Assembly (NCBI GenBank): GCA_905233765.1 | Contig: CAJOCU010000012.1 | Location: forward strand, 995-64,994 | DNA from: an uncultured Bacteroidaceae bacterium | GTDB lineage: Bacteria > Bacteroidota > Bacteroidia > Bacteroidales > Bacteroidaceae | Reading direction: 5' to 3' | Length of the DNA: 64,000 nt | Part shown: positions 1-7,718 of the stretch, piece after piece | How positions within the stretch are numbered: position 1 is the first letter of the stretch | How the letters are laid out: every line of letters begins with the position of its first letter | Position numbers and translations under genes: made by a program | The notes under the pieces: generated by a model | Database searches by the model: none | What the model saw: the letters and a program-made list of their open reading frames with translations, nothing else | What the model was told of the DNA's origin: nothing

Positions 1-118
1 CAAAGCAGGAGGAAACGTAAAGTTTGACGTTCTGTTTGGGCAGAAACATCGCAATGCGTGTGACAATGCCTTTTCGACAAAAAGAATAAAGTGGCTGTTC
101 TCACAAGTGAGAGATTAG
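1..118 (+). CDS. C-terminal end of an unidentified protein (partial)
   Basis: One frame is open from base 2 to a TAG at 116-118 and gives 38 residues ending FSQVRD; the other two plus frames stop early. The fragment is basic and rich in Lys, Arg and Phe. I do not recognise the family. It lies upstream of the thioredoxin gene in the same orientation and could be the last codons of a gene beginning outside the window, or chance. Confidence 0.3.
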   Translation, partial: KAGGNVKFDVLFGQKHRNACDNAFSTKRIKWLFSQVRD

Positions 119-169
119 GTAAATTCCAATTTATCGTTTTGTCCTTTCTATCCGAAATAACAGATTCAT

Positions 170-469
170 ATGGAAACCTTCAACGATGTCATTAATAGCG
201 GCCAACTGGTTTTGGCCGATTTCTTTGCTACCTGGTGCGGCCCCTGTAAGGCCATGCACCCCGTTTTGGAGCAGCTGAAAGCCAACCTTGGTGACCGCCT
301 TCGCATCATCAAGGTAGATGTGGATAAGCACGGCATTCCCGCAGAAGAGTATAATGTGCAGGCTGTACCCACATTGATACTTTTCCGCAGTGGTCAAGTC
401 CTTTGGCGACAGAGCGGAGCCATGCCACTTAACCAACTCATCAATGTCATAATTCCCTTTTTGGCATGA
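170..469 (+). CDS. thioredoxin-family protein
   Basis: This 99-residue protein is about one thioredoxin domain long and has no signal peptide, so it should act in the cytoplasm as a disulfide reductant. The active site WCGPCK is at about residues 22-27. It is followed by the usual strand KVDVDKH and by the cis-proline segment VPTL near residue 66. The stop overlaps the start of the next gene (ATGA at 466-469), which suggests translational coupling. It opens a run of short, tightly packed plus-strand genes that extends to 3773. The family call is firm; which thioredoxin paralogue it is cannot be told. Confidence 0.9.
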   Translation: METFNDVINSGQLVLADFFATWCGPCKAMHPVLEQLKANLGDRLRIIKVDVDKHGIPAEEYNVQAVPTLILFRSGQVLWRQSGAMPLNQLINVIIPFLA

Positions 470-1048
470 AGAAGATTCTATTCCTACATGGCTTCTTTGC
501 CAGTGGTCAGTGCGTACCAGCCTTAGCGTTGAGCGAGTCTTTTGAAGGTCGTGCAGAGGTGCTTGCGCCTGACCTGCCCATGCACCCGAAAGAGGCCATC
601 GAGTTCATCCATGAGCTGATTGACCGCGAAAAGCCAGACCTCTTGGTGGGCAATAGCTGCGGTTCGTTCTATGCTCAGATGGTAGCTCCCATCGTGGGCA
701 TCCCTGCTTTACTTGGCAATCCTCATTTCAAGATGACGGAGTTCCTAAAACAGCGTATCGGTGAACATCAGTATAAATCACCACGAAAGGACGGTAAACA
801 AAACTTTGTCATTGATGAAGCCTTGATTGAAGAGTTTGTCGAAATGGAGGCCACTCAATTCAACAACTGCATTCCCGACTTCAAAGACCGCATCTGGGGA
901 TTGTTTGGCGAACAGGACACATTGGCTCACTTTGAACCGCTCTTCTTGCAGCACTACAACCGCTCGTTCCATTTCCCTGGTGGTCACAGAAGAAGTCCGC
1001 ATCTGGTATGTGCCATTGGCTGAAAAGCTGCTGATGGTTTATTCTTAA
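466..1048 (+). pseudogene. YqiA/YcfP-like alpha/beta-fold esterase, frameshifted near its C-terminus
   Basis: The N-terminus MKKILFLHGFFASG and the nucleophile-elbow-like GNSCGSFYA (about residues 62-70) fit the YqiA-type serine esterases. The frame runs to a TGA at 1021-1023, with an unusual end after FPGGH. From about 980 the neighbouring frame reads VTEEVRIWYVPLAEKLL, the sort of sequence expected after the GGH catalytic-histidine region, and stops at 1046-1048. The total of 583 nt is not a multiple of three. Joining the two frames needs a net loss of 2, 5 or 8 nt from an original, for example loss of one copy of an 8-nt repeat GGTCACAG. The His-containing end is therefore disrupted, either truly or by a sequence error. 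Confidence 0.75.
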
Positions 1049-1053
1049 TCCGA

Positions 1054-1344
1054 ATGAATACGATGGAGTTACAGAAAATGGTCATAATTTACCTCGTCAT
1101 CACTAACGTGGTCACTTTCTTCATGTTTGGTATCAACAAGGTCAAAGCGAAGAAATCAAAATGGCGTATAAGAGAGGCTGCATTATTGGGCTTGGCTGTA
1201 CTTGGTGGAAGCATAGGTGCATGGTTGGGAATGAAAGTCTGGCATCATAAGACCCAGCATAAGAAATTCAAATATGGTGTCCCAGCTATTATCATTATTC
1301 AACTCGCATTAATCGTCTATTTTATAATATCAAAAACAATATGA
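1054..1344 (+). CDS. DUF1294 small membrane protein
   Basis: This 96-residue protein has two or three hydrophobic segments (about residues 8-26, 42-58, 74-92). The signature typical of DUF1294 is visible: a basic stretch with WRIREAALL, then GGSIGAWLGM and HKTQHKKFKYG. DUF1294 proteins are small inner-membrane proteins of unknown function. The gene starts six bases after the second stop of the esterase and overlaps the next start by four bases, so it belongs to the same transcription unit. Confidence 0.85.
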   Translation: MNTMELQKMVIIYLVITNVVTFFMFGINKVKAKKSKWRIREAALLGLAVLGGSIGAWLGMKVWHHKTQHKKFKYGVPAIIIIQLALIVYFIISKTI

Positions 1345-1670
1345 AAAGTTTTAAGTCAACAGCGTGGATCCTTCCACAGCCAGTGCTGATTATCGGCACT
1401 TATGATAAGAACGGTAAGCCCAATGCAATGAACGCTGCATGGGGTGAACTCATTGTCATCGACTCCACCATTGCCTACATTGGCTCCGCTAACCTGACTG
1501 GCGCAGGGATGGGAATGAAGTCACCACGAAAAAGAAACTTTGAGGTTGGAATCTTAACCGATGACCCTGAAATGGTTGAAGCAGCCATTGAGCAGTTTGA
1601 TAATGTATGGATAGGCAAGTTCTGTAAGGAATGTGGCCGTAGAGAGTATTGTTCAGACCCGATAAAATAG
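1341..1670 (+). pseudogene. Chimera: flavin reductase N-terminus joined to PLD-family C-terminus
   Basis: Residues 1-36 (MKSFKSTAWILPQPVL then IIGTYDKNGKPNAMNAAWG) match the start of flavoredoxin-type flavin reductases. From residue 37 the text is that of the last part of a phospholipase D-family protein: LIVIDSTIAYIGSANLTG, GAGMGMKS, RRNFE-like KRNFEVGIL, then a C-terminal CKECGRREYCSDP cysteine cluster. In PLD proteins an HxK normally precedes the LIVID aspartate; here WGE occupies that place, so the HKD catalytic motif is broken. At 109 residues it contains neither complete fold. A deletion that removed the end of one gene and most of the next is the simplest reading. The product is probably non-functional. 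Confidence 0.75.
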
Positions 1671-1676
1671 TATAAC

Positions 1677-2111
1677 ATGGAAATCATCAGAGCGACCAAA
1701 ACAGCCGAACAAGCAGGAGCCTATTATGTAAGAATACAGGCAATGGCACGGAAACATCAGATTCCGCTTGACGTGGAGTTTGACGAGCATGATACGCCAG
1801 AGACCAAGTATATCGTTATTGTCGATGACTACCTCCCAATAGCTACATGCCGTTTGTACGCTATTGATAAAAAAAGTATGATGTTGGGACGAATCGTGGT
1901 GCTGCCTGATTATCGGGGAAGAGGAATCGGTACGCTTGTCGTGAAAGAGGCTGAGAGGTGGGCAAAGGAACTTGGTTACGAAAATGCTGTAGTTGAGAGC
2001 CGTGACAACAAGATACATTTCTATGAGACGATGGGCTATGTGGCAGACTACTCAAAGAAGATAGTTGGTGATACTTTCACCTGTTACAGAATGGAGAAAA
2101 CAATAGAATGA
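1677..2111 (+). CDS. GNAT-family N-acetyltransferase
   Basis: This 144-residue protein covers a single GNAT domain. The acetyl-CoA pyrophosphate-binding loop is visible as RGRGIGTLV (about residues 81-89), preceded by the beta-4 strand LGRIVVLPDY. The segment FYETMGYV near residue 115 is the usual C-terminal GNAT motif B. The acceptor substrate cannot be predicted. It lies six bases after the chimeric ORF, and its stop overlaps the next start (ATGA), consistent with one operon. Confidence 0.88.
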   Translation: MEIIRATKTAEQAGAYYVRIQAMARKHQIPLDVEFDEHDTPETKYIVIVDDYLPIATCRLYAIDKKSMMLGRIVVLPDYRGRGIGTLVVKEAERWAKELGYENAVVESRDNKIHFYETMGYVADYSKKIVGDTFTCYRMEKTIE

Positions 2112-2497
2112 TGGAAACTAGAATGAATATAGCAGCAGAGAAGAAAAGGTGCAATAGCCATAACTGCGCCCAAGCCATCCTTCATACTTATGCCGATATT
2201 GCAGGGATAAGTGAAGATGAAGCCATGAGTATTGCCGGAGCTTTTGGTGGTGGTATGGGAAACATGGAAGGAACCTGTGGCGCACTCGTTGGGTCTGGTC
2301 TTGTCTTAGGATTGGTCAACAAGGACAAGGTGAAGTCCATGAAACAGATGCGGCAGATTATGACCAAGTTCCAGGAAAGAAACGGAGCCACCCAATGCAA
2401 GCTACTGAAAGGCATTGGTACAAAGGTAGTGTTGCGTGAATGTCCTGACTGTGTAGCCGATGCAGCAGAGTTTCTTGAAGAACAATTAAATGGGTAG
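2108..2497 (+). CDS. C_GCAxxG_C_C family (redox-associated) protein
   Basis: This 129-residue protein has the family's spaced cysteines: C in RCNSHNCAQA, then FGGGMGNMEGTCGALVG, and a C-terminal CKLL and ECPDCV pair. The family is widespread in anaerobes, sometimes as a partner of oxidoreductases, and is thought to bind a redox cofactor or metal; no activity is assigned. The first ATG overlaps the upstream stop by four bases; a second possible start lies 15 bases downstream. Proximity to thioredoxin and YaaA makes a redox-stress role plausible, but this is inference. Confidence 0.85.
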   Translation: MMETRMNIAAEKKRCNSHNCAQAILHTYADIAGISEDEAMSIAGAFGGGMGNMEGTCGALVGSGLVLGLVNKDKVKSMKQMRQIMTKFQERNGATQCKLLKGIGTKVVLRECPDCVADAAEFLEEQLNG

Positions 2498-2506
2498 GAT
2501 TCAAAT

Positions 2507-3271
2507 ATGCAGATAATACTCGCTTCCGCAAAGATAATGAATGACAAGCTAAAGTCTGTTCCTGGCGTTAGTCTGTCATTACCTCGTTTCAAGAATGAGG
2601 CTCAGGCTTTTGCAAAGGATATGGCTCAGTATTCTACAGAGACGATTGCCGAAATGCTGGGCTGTAGTCAACAGATTGCCGTTCAGAACAGGATGCGGTA
2701 TTTGCGATTCTTTGAAGATGCGCCCAAACTTCCAGCTATTCTTGCCTATCACGGTCAGGCTTACAAGCATCTGAAGGCTGAGACTCTTAATGTTGATGAC
2801 CTCAATTATTCGCAGGGAAAGTTATGGATTACCTCTTTCCTCTATGGACTGCTTCGCCCATTGGATGCCATTCTTCCCTATAGGATGGAGGGCAATGTGG
2901 AACTACCAAGCGGAGAGGGACAAAATATGTTCGGATTCTGGAAGAGCCGCCTGACTGATGTACTGATTGAAGCTGTGAAAGCAGATGGTGGTACTCTGGT
3001 ACATCTTGTTACTGAGGAATACCAGCACCTGTTTGACTGGCAGCGTGTCCGTAAGGAAGTCCGAATCGTTCAGCCTTTGTTCTACGTTAGAAAAGGCAGC
3101 GAGTTGAAGATTCAGGCTGTTTGGGCTAAGACATGCCGGGGCGCAATGACACGATTCATCATTGAGAACCGCATTGACAAGCCCGAAGATCTCAGAGACT
3201 TCAGTTACGAGGGGTTTACCTACGAACCTAAACTTGGAGAAACTGATTTTCCCCATTTTATTAAGCAGTAG
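2507..3271 (+). CDS. yaaA: YaaA-type peroxide stress protein
   Basis: This 254-residue protein matches the YaaA (UPF0246/DUF328) family in length and layout: N-terminal MQIILASAK, the central YHGQAYKHL motif, then SFLYGLLRPLD and YRMEG, and a C-terminal RGAMTRFI segment. E. coli YaaA limits damage from hydrogen peroxide by reducing intracellular free iron and binds DNA. The protein is cytoplasmic. It begins nine bases after the previous stop, in the same operon-like run. Confidence 0.92.
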   Translation: MQIILASAKIMNDKLKSVPGVSLSLPRFKNEAQAFAKDMAQYSTETIAEMLGCSQQIAVQNRMRYLRFFEDAPKLPAILAYHGQAYKHLKAETLNVDDLNYSQGKLWITSFLYGLLRPLDAILPYRMEGNVELPSGEGQNMFGFWKSRLTDVLIEAVKADGGTLVHLVTEEYQHLFDWQRVRKEVRIVQPLFYVRKGSELKIQAVWAKTCRGAMTRFIIENRIDKPEDLRDFSYEGFTYEPKLGETDFPHFIKQ

Positions 3272-3275
3272 GAAC

Positions 3276-3773
3276 ATGAGTAGGATTATCAGAGAAGCGA
3301 GGCCGACGGATATGGCTGAGATCATGAAGGTCATGGATGCTGCAAAGAAGATTATGCGGCAGTCTGGCAACATGCACCAATGGGGAGAAGGCTACCCGTC
3401 GGAAGCTGTCATAACTGTTGATATGGAGAAAAACGGCGGCTTTGTGGTTGAAGATGATGGAATAATCGTCGGCTATTTCTCTTTCCTACCATCACCTGAA
3501 CCTACATACTCCAAGATCTATGAAGGCGATTGGCTTGATGATGAACGCCCTTATCATGTAGTTCACCGCATAGCCAGTTATCCCGATGTTCATGGTATAT
3601 TCAACTGCATCATGGACTACTGTTTCTCCCATGACCCAAATATCAGGATTGACACCCATAGGGACAATAGAATCATGCAGCACAATATCTTGAAGCACGG
3701 TTTCAGCTACTGTGGCATCATCTATTTGGCCTCTGGTGATGAACGATTAGCATATCAGCGGATTAAAGAATAA
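3276..3773 (+). CDS. GNAT-family N-acetyltransferase
   Basis: I place the start at the ATG at 3276, four bases after the yaaA stop, because the longer open frame overlaps yaaA. The 165-residue product opens with IREARPTDMAEIMKVMDAAK, a typical GNAT N-terminus, and continues with strand-rich sequence, a VHRIASYP motif and a C-terminal GFSYCGIIYL segment. The glycine-rich loop is degenerate (YPDVHGIFN), as in several Bacteroidetes GNATs that carry this HRIAS motif. The substrate is unknown. It is the last gene of the plus-strand run. Confidence 0.85.
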   Translation: MSRIIREARPTDMAEIMKVMDAAKKIMRQSGNMHQWGEGYPSEAVITVDMEKNGGFVVEDDGIIVGYFSFLPSPEPTYSKIYEGDWLDDERPYHVVHRIASYPDVHGIFNCIMDYCFSHDPNIRIDTHRDNRIMQHNILKHGFSYCGIIYLASGDERLAYQRIKE

Positions 3774-3844
3774 GGAGCTTCATCTGGTGTCCTCTCCACG
3801 CGTTGTCATTTGTATATCGGACTCCCAAAGGGGGAAGAAAACAA

Positions 3845-3869
3845 AAGCCCGCTGAAAATCAGCGGGCTT
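3845..3869 (-). terminator. Rho-independent terminator of tRNA-Ser
   Basis: A perfect 11-bp inverted repeat AAGCCCGCTGA/TCAGCGGGCTT with a 3-base loop. Read on the minus strand it follows the tRNA by 13 bases and ends in TTTTGTTTTC. On the plus strand the tail is weaker (CGATTTTATT), but it may also stop the operon ending at 3773. Confidence 0.85.
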
Positions 3870-3882
3870 CGATTTTATTGAG

Positions 3883-3970
3883 CGGAGAGAGAGGGATTCA
3901 AACCCCCGGAACGGACGAGCCGTTCACCGGATTTCGAGTCCGGCCCAATCGGTCACTCTGGCATCTCTCC
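3883..3970 (-). tRNA. tRNA-Ser, anticodon CGA
   Basis: On the minus strand the gene begins GGAGAGATGCCAGAGTGA and folds as a class II tRNA with a long variable arm. The 7-bp acceptor stem is GGAGAGA/TCTCTCC, the discriminator is G, and the T loop reads TTTGAAT. The anticodon loop is CTCGAAA, giving CGA, which reads UCG serine codons. No CCA is encoded. A TAnnTTTG promoter lies 14 bases upstream. Confidence 0.95.
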
Positions 3971-3983
3971 TGAATTGCGGGTG

Positions 3984-3991
3984 CAAAGGTA
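3984..3991 (-). promoter_or_regulatory. -7 promoter element of tRNA-Ser(CGA)
   Basis: The plus strand reads CAAAGGTA, that is TACCTTTG on the minus strand, the Bacteroidetes -7 consensus TAnnTTTG. Transcription would begin about 7 bases further, close to the tRNA 5' end. Confidence 0.75.
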
Positions 3992-3997
3992 ATAAAA

Positions 3998-4031
<34 letters not shown>

Positions 4032-4101
4032 TTACTGCTGAGGGGTGATTTTTTCGTTTCAGGGGGCTTTTTTGCTGTCTTTTCTGCCCGAAACATCACT
4101 T

Positions 4102-4136
4102 TGCAACTGAGTTGCATGCGCTTTTCCGTACCTTTG
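4102..4136 (+). promoter_or_regulatory. Promoter with candidate metalloregulator operator
   Basis: TACCTTTG at 4129-4136 is a -7 element for the permease gene. Between it and the -33 region lies a 15-bp palindrome TGCAACTGAGTTGCA (4102-4116; 6-bp arms around TGA). A protein bound there would block RNA polymerase. Its position upstream of a metal permease suggests a Fur/Zur-like operator; this is inference. The roughly 110-nt leader also holds the inverted repeat TCAAGC/GCTTGA (about 4175-4188). Confidence 0.6.
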
Positions 4137-4246
4137 CAGCGGAATTGAAAATTGAACTTTTGGAACAGCGAGAGCAATCAAGCTTGCTTGAATTGCCGAG
4201 TCGTGACAAAAGTCAGCGAAGCTAAAGATTGAAAAAATGAGATATT

Positions 4247-5626
4247 ATGGTACTGAATTGGATTGAAAGTTACTGGGACGCGCTGGTCATGATGACGGCG
4301 GAAATGGCGCCCTACCTGCTACTGGGTTTCTTCATCGCAGGTTTGCTGCACACATTCGTTCCGCGTACATTGTATTCTAAACATCTGGCTCCGCGCAACA
4401 TGAAGAGCGTGGTGAAGGCTGCAGCTATAGGTATTCCTCTGCCATTGTGCTCCTGCGGTGTGATTCCCACGACGGTCTCGCTACGCAAGGAGGGTGCCAG
4501 TCACGGTGCCTGCACCAGCTTCCTCATCGCTACGCCGCAGACGGGTGTCGATAGCATCGCCGCCACCTACTCGCTCATGGGACTGCCCTTCGCCGTCATA
4601 CGGCCGTTGGCAGCGCTGTTTACGGCGATGTTCGGCGGGTGGCTTGTAAATAGGTTTGGAAGACCCACCCCCGACCCCTCCCGTGAGGGAGGGGAGACCT
4701 GCGGAGAGAAGCATTGCTGCTGTCACCATGAGGAGGAGGAGCATGAGGAGCATTGCTGCTGCCACGAGCATGAGGAGCCTGCTCCCCTCCCTCACGGGAG
4801 GGGATGGGGGGAGGGTCTTCGCCAAGCCCTCGACTACGCCTTTGTAGATATGATGCAAGACGTGGGCAAGTGGCTCGTCGTGGGTCTGCTCATCGCTGCC
4901 CTCATCACGGTGGCCGTACCCAATGAGTGGCTCGCCGCGCTGCACGACTACAAACTGCTGAACATGCTTATTGTGCTGGCTGTCGCCATTCCGATGTACG
5001 TCTGTGCCACCGGATCTATCCCCATCGCCGTGTCGCTGATGGCCAAAGGTCTGACACCCGGTGCCGCTCTTGTGCTGCTGATGGCCGGTCCGGCCGTGAA
5101 CTCCGCCTCGATGCTCGTCATCGGCAAGGTCTTCGGCAAGCGCACCCTCTGGCTCTACCTTCTCTCCATCATCATCGGCGCCATGCTCTTCGGTCTCGGC
5201 ATCGACTACCTGTTGCCGCAGGATTGGTTTGCCGTACAGGGCGCCTTCGCCACCGCAGGCGAACATGCTCACCATCTCAGCATGATGGACTGGGTGTGGA
5301 TAGCCCTTCTCGTGGTGCTCCTCCTCAACGCCTTCTGGCAGATGCATCGCGGCCACACCTGCGAGTGCGGTCATGATCACAATCATGAGGCACATGAGGC
5401 TCACGAGGAACATCCCACCCAGTATATCATCTCCGGCATGAGCTGCAACCACTGCGCAGCCAGCGTGGAGCGCGCCATCCGCGGAGTGAAAGGTGTGGAA
5501 GATGTAGGCGTTGACCTTCCCACAGGCATCGCCACCGTCAAAGGCCCCCACGATGCGAACGAAGTCATTAAGCGAGTTGATGAGCTCGGCTACGGAGTCC
5601 TGATCGTGAGAGATGACATAGAGTAA
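4247..5626 (+). CDS. Permease with C-terminal heavy-metal-associated domain (SO_0444 type Cu/Zn efflux)
   Basis: This 459-residue membrane protein has about eight hydrophobic segments in two blocks (residues 10-140 and 200-375). Each block contains the permease signature with a conserved cysteine: GIPLPLCSCGVIPTTV and AIPMYVCATGSIPIAV. Between the blocks is a Cys/His/Glu-rich loop (HCCCHHEEEEHEEHCCC). After the last helix comes a second His-rich linker, then an HMA domain with the metal-binding motif GMSCNHCAAS (about residues 395-404). This is the architecture of SO_0444-type Cu/Zn efflux permeases. Oddly, the Cys/His loop is flanked by two inverted copies of a G/C-rich repeat read in frame. 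A palindrome that could be a metalloregulator operator lies at the promoter. Confidence 0.88.
   Translation: MVLNWIESYWDALVMMTAEMAPYLLLGFFIAGLLHTFVPRTLYSKHLAPRNMKSVVKAAAIGIPLPLCSCGVIPTTVSLRKEGASHGACTSFLIATPQTGVDSIAATYSLMGLPFAVIRPLAALFTAMFGGWLVNRFGRPTPDPSREGGETCGEKHCCCHHEEEEHEEHCCCHEHEEPAPLPHGRGWGEGLRQALDYAFVDMMQDVGKWLVVGLLIAALITVAVPNEWLAALHDYKLLNMLIVLAVAIPMYVCATGSIPIAVSLMAKGLTPGAALVLLMAGPAVNSASMLVIGKVFGKRTLWLYLLSIIIGAMLFGLGIDYLLPQDWFAVQGAFATAGEHAHHLSMMDWVWIALLVVLLLNAFWQMHRGHTCECGHDHNHEAHEAHEEHPTQYIISGMSCNHCAASVERAIRGVKGVEDVGVDLPTGIATVKGPHDANEVIKRVDELGYGVLIVRDDIE
4664..4811. repeat. Inverted pair of G/C-rich palindromic repeats inside the permease gene
   Basis: The copy at 4664-4710 contains the hairpin CCCTCCCGTGAGGGAGGG. 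The copy at 4782-4811 is its reverse complement (CTCCCTCACGGGAGGGGATG). The pair encloses about 70 bp that encode the Cys/His-rich loop. Both copies are open in the permease frame. Related copies are at 52321-52352, 52451-52482 and 59010-59052. Confidence 0.8.
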
Positions 5627-5635
5627 AAAAAACAC

Positions 5636-5665
5636 CGCCCGCATCGAACCTTCTCGATGCGGGCG
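5636..5665. terminator. Bidirectional terminator between permease and GH43 genes
   Basis: A perfect 12-bp stem CGCCCGCATCGA/TCGATGCGGGCG with a 6-base loop lies between the two convergent genes. An A8 run at its left gives a U tract for minus-strand transcripts, so it should terminate the GH43 gene best. Confidence 0.85.
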
Positions 5666-5676
5666 ATGTGTCGTTA

Positions 5677-7590
5677 TTACCTAAGATTTCTAACCCCTTC
5701 GGCAGTGGGGGGAATGGGACGAATGCTGCCGTCGGCATTGTAATGCAACGGTTCGGCGATGATGCTGCGGCTGTAGCCTGTGCCGTCAGGAAGGCCGCCG
5801 TTGTGGGAGAAGAAGAGCCACTGGCCCCTGAACTGCACGATGGCGGGGTGCGTGGTGTTGGAGTTGCCAGCAATCTCGCTGATGATACCCATGGGCGTGT
5901 AGGGGCCTTCGATGTGGTCGGCGACGGCATAGGCAATCTTCTCGGGCCACTCGCTGGCGTAGGTGAGGTAGTACTTGCCCTGGTACTTATGCACCCAGGG
6001 AGCCTCGGTGAAGCGGGGCAGTTCTATCCGGTGTATTTCGCCGTCGATCTCGATCATGTTGTCCTTCAGGCGGGCATAGTAGCACTGTCCGTTGCCCCAT
6101 ATAATATAAGGTGTGCCGTCGTCATCAATGAGGATCGCGGGGTCGATGACACACCAGCTATGCTTCGAAGCAAAGCACTGCTCCTTGGTGAGCAGAGGCT
6201 TACCCAAGGCATCCTTGTAGGGACCAGTGATCTGGTCGGCCACTGCCACGCCGATGCCACACCAGTTGGTAGAGACATACCAGTAATATTTACCATCCTT
6301 GCCCTTGGCCACATGACCGGCGTATGCCTGCTTGCTCGATGCCCACTTGAAGTCATCTATATGCAGGGGGGAGGGGTGCTCTGTCCAGTGCCTCATATCG
6401 GTGGTGGAGTAGAGCAGCCAGTCTTTCATGACATACGTACTTTGGTTGCCGGCGGCATCGTGTCCGGCAAAGAGCCATAGGGTGTCGTTCTCCACGAGCA
6501 CGGCGGGGTCTGCGGTGTGCTTGTCGCGGATGATGGGGTTGCCGTTACTCTCGAAATCATGCGTGAGGACATAGCCCCACTTCTGCTGCACACGCTCCAG
6601 CTCGTCCTGCGTCAAGGAGATTACACTGCCGTGACGAGGGAAGAAGTTCTTACGGAACGACTGCGGCTCCTTCGTCCAGTGAACGAGGTCCGTGGAGGTC
6701 TGGTACTCGTAGCGGCCACTGCTGTAGAGGTCGTACATGAGAACCCATGTGCTACCCGTATTGAGCCTGAACACACTGCTGCCTTCCACATGCGTCTTGG
6801 TGCCGGCATAGGCGTCGAGGTACTTGAAGTCCTCCTTCCACGGGCCCAGCAGCTTCTTGGATGTAGCCTGCTGGATGCCGTTGATGTACTCCTTGCCGTT
6901 GGCATCCTTTGTGTTGCCTTTATAGAAGAGGTGGTATTTTCCGTTGTCATAGATGATATCGTTGTCGATGCTGCCGTACTTAGCCGCGAAGAGCTGTTTG
7001 GGTTCGCTCTCGAAGGCCGTGAAGTCAGCGTTGGCATAGGCGTAGTAAGTAATTAGGCTCTGGCGGTTGTCGCTTGTGCGCTGGAGGGTGAAGTAGATCA
7101 TGTACTTCTTTGCCTTGCGGTCGTAGATGGTCTGCGGAGCCCACACCCAGTATGCATCGCCGAAAGCGGGCCAGTCGCGACCGAGGTTTATTTTGGCGTG
7201 TGTCCAGTTGACCAGGTCCCTAGACTTCATGAGCACGATGCCGGGGTTTGCGCCCCATCCCTGCTTGGGGTCATGGGTGAACATGTCCGTTGCCACGATG
7301 TAGTAGTTGCCGTCCTTGCCGCGCAGGATGTGCGGGTCGCGGATGCCGCCACTCTCACTGATGCTGTCCGAGGCCACGATGGGACGGTTGTTGTTGAGAG
7401 CATACCAGTTCACGGCATCCTCGCTGACGGCGAACCGCAACTGTTCCTGCAGGTTCTTGTCGCCACCACCTTCGAAGTAGGCAAAGAGGTAGCCAGAAAA
7501 GTCCTGCGCAGCTGCGCTGGAAATGAAAAGTGGACAATGAGATGTGAAGAATTGGACTGCACAGAGCAGAGCTAGGGAAAAGCGTTTCAT
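5677..7590 (-). CDS. Secreted tandem-domain glycoside hydrolase family 43 protein
   Basis: I chose the ATG at 7588-7590 because the residues after it form a signal peptide (MKRFSLALLCAVQFFTS, ending near SAAAQ) and because it lies 27 bases downstream of the mapped promoter position. The mature protein has two five-bladed propeller-like GH43 units. The first carries GIRDPHILRGKDGNYYIVATD (split: catalytic base in RDP) at about residues 80-100. The second, from about residue 350, carries TADPAVLV, VIDPAILIDDDGTPYI and the likely acid TEAPWVHK. GH43 enzymes remove arabinose or xylose from plant polysaccharides. The second unit is probably the catalytic one; the substrate is not proven. A GH127/146 gene diverges from the same upstream region, which points to arabinan or arabinoxylan side chains. 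Confidence 0.88.
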   Translation of the reverse strand: MKRFSLALLCAVQFFTSHCPLFISSAAAQDFSGYLFAYFEGGGDKNLQEQLRFAVSEDAVNWYALNNNRPIVASDSISESGGIRDPHILRGKDGNYYIVATDMFTHDPKQGWGANPGIVLMKSRDLVNWTHAKINLGRDWPAFGDAYWVWAPQTIYDRKAKKYMIYFTLQRTSDNRQSLITYYAYANADFTAFESEPKQLFAAKYGSIDNDIIYDNGKYHLFYKGNTKDANGKEYINGIQQATSKKLLGPWKEDFKYLDAYAGTKTHVEGSSVFRLNTGSTWVLMYDLYSSGRYEYQTSTDLVHWTKEPQSFRKNFFPRHGSVISLTQDELERVQQKWGYVLTHDFESNGNPIIRDKHTADPAVLVENDTLWLFAGHDAAGNQSTYVMKDWLLYSTTDMRHWTEHPSPLHIDDFKWASSKQAYAGHVAKGKDGKYYWYVSTNWCGIGVAVADQITGPYKDALGKPLLTKEQCFASKHSWCVIDPAILIDDDGTPYIIWGNGQCYYARLKDNMIEIDGEIHRIELPRFTEAPWVHKYQGKYYLTYASEWPEKIAYAVADHIEGPYTPMGIISEIAGNSNTTHPAIVQFRGQWLFFSHNGGLPDGTGYSRSIIAEPLHYNADGSIRPIPPTAEGVRNLR

Positions 7591-7623
7591 GAATGAAGAA
7601 TGAATAATGATAATTTTTCGTTG

Positions 7624-7691
7624 CAAAGATAGTGAAATATTTCAAAAAGAAAGCGACAGCGACGCTAATTCGTGAAAAATATGTATCTTTG
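7624..7691. promoter_or_regulatory. Divergent promoter pair for GH43 and GH127/146
   Basis: CAAAGATA at 7624-7631 is TATCTTTG on the minus strand and drives the GH43 gene (start 7590). TATCTTTG at 7684-7691 on the plus strand drives the GH127/146 gene (start 7719). The two -7 elements are 52 bp apart, so their -33 regions overlap or abut and a shared regulator is possible. Confidence 0.7.
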
Positions 7692-7718
7692 TGGGCTGAA
7701 AAATCATATTTTCCGACA

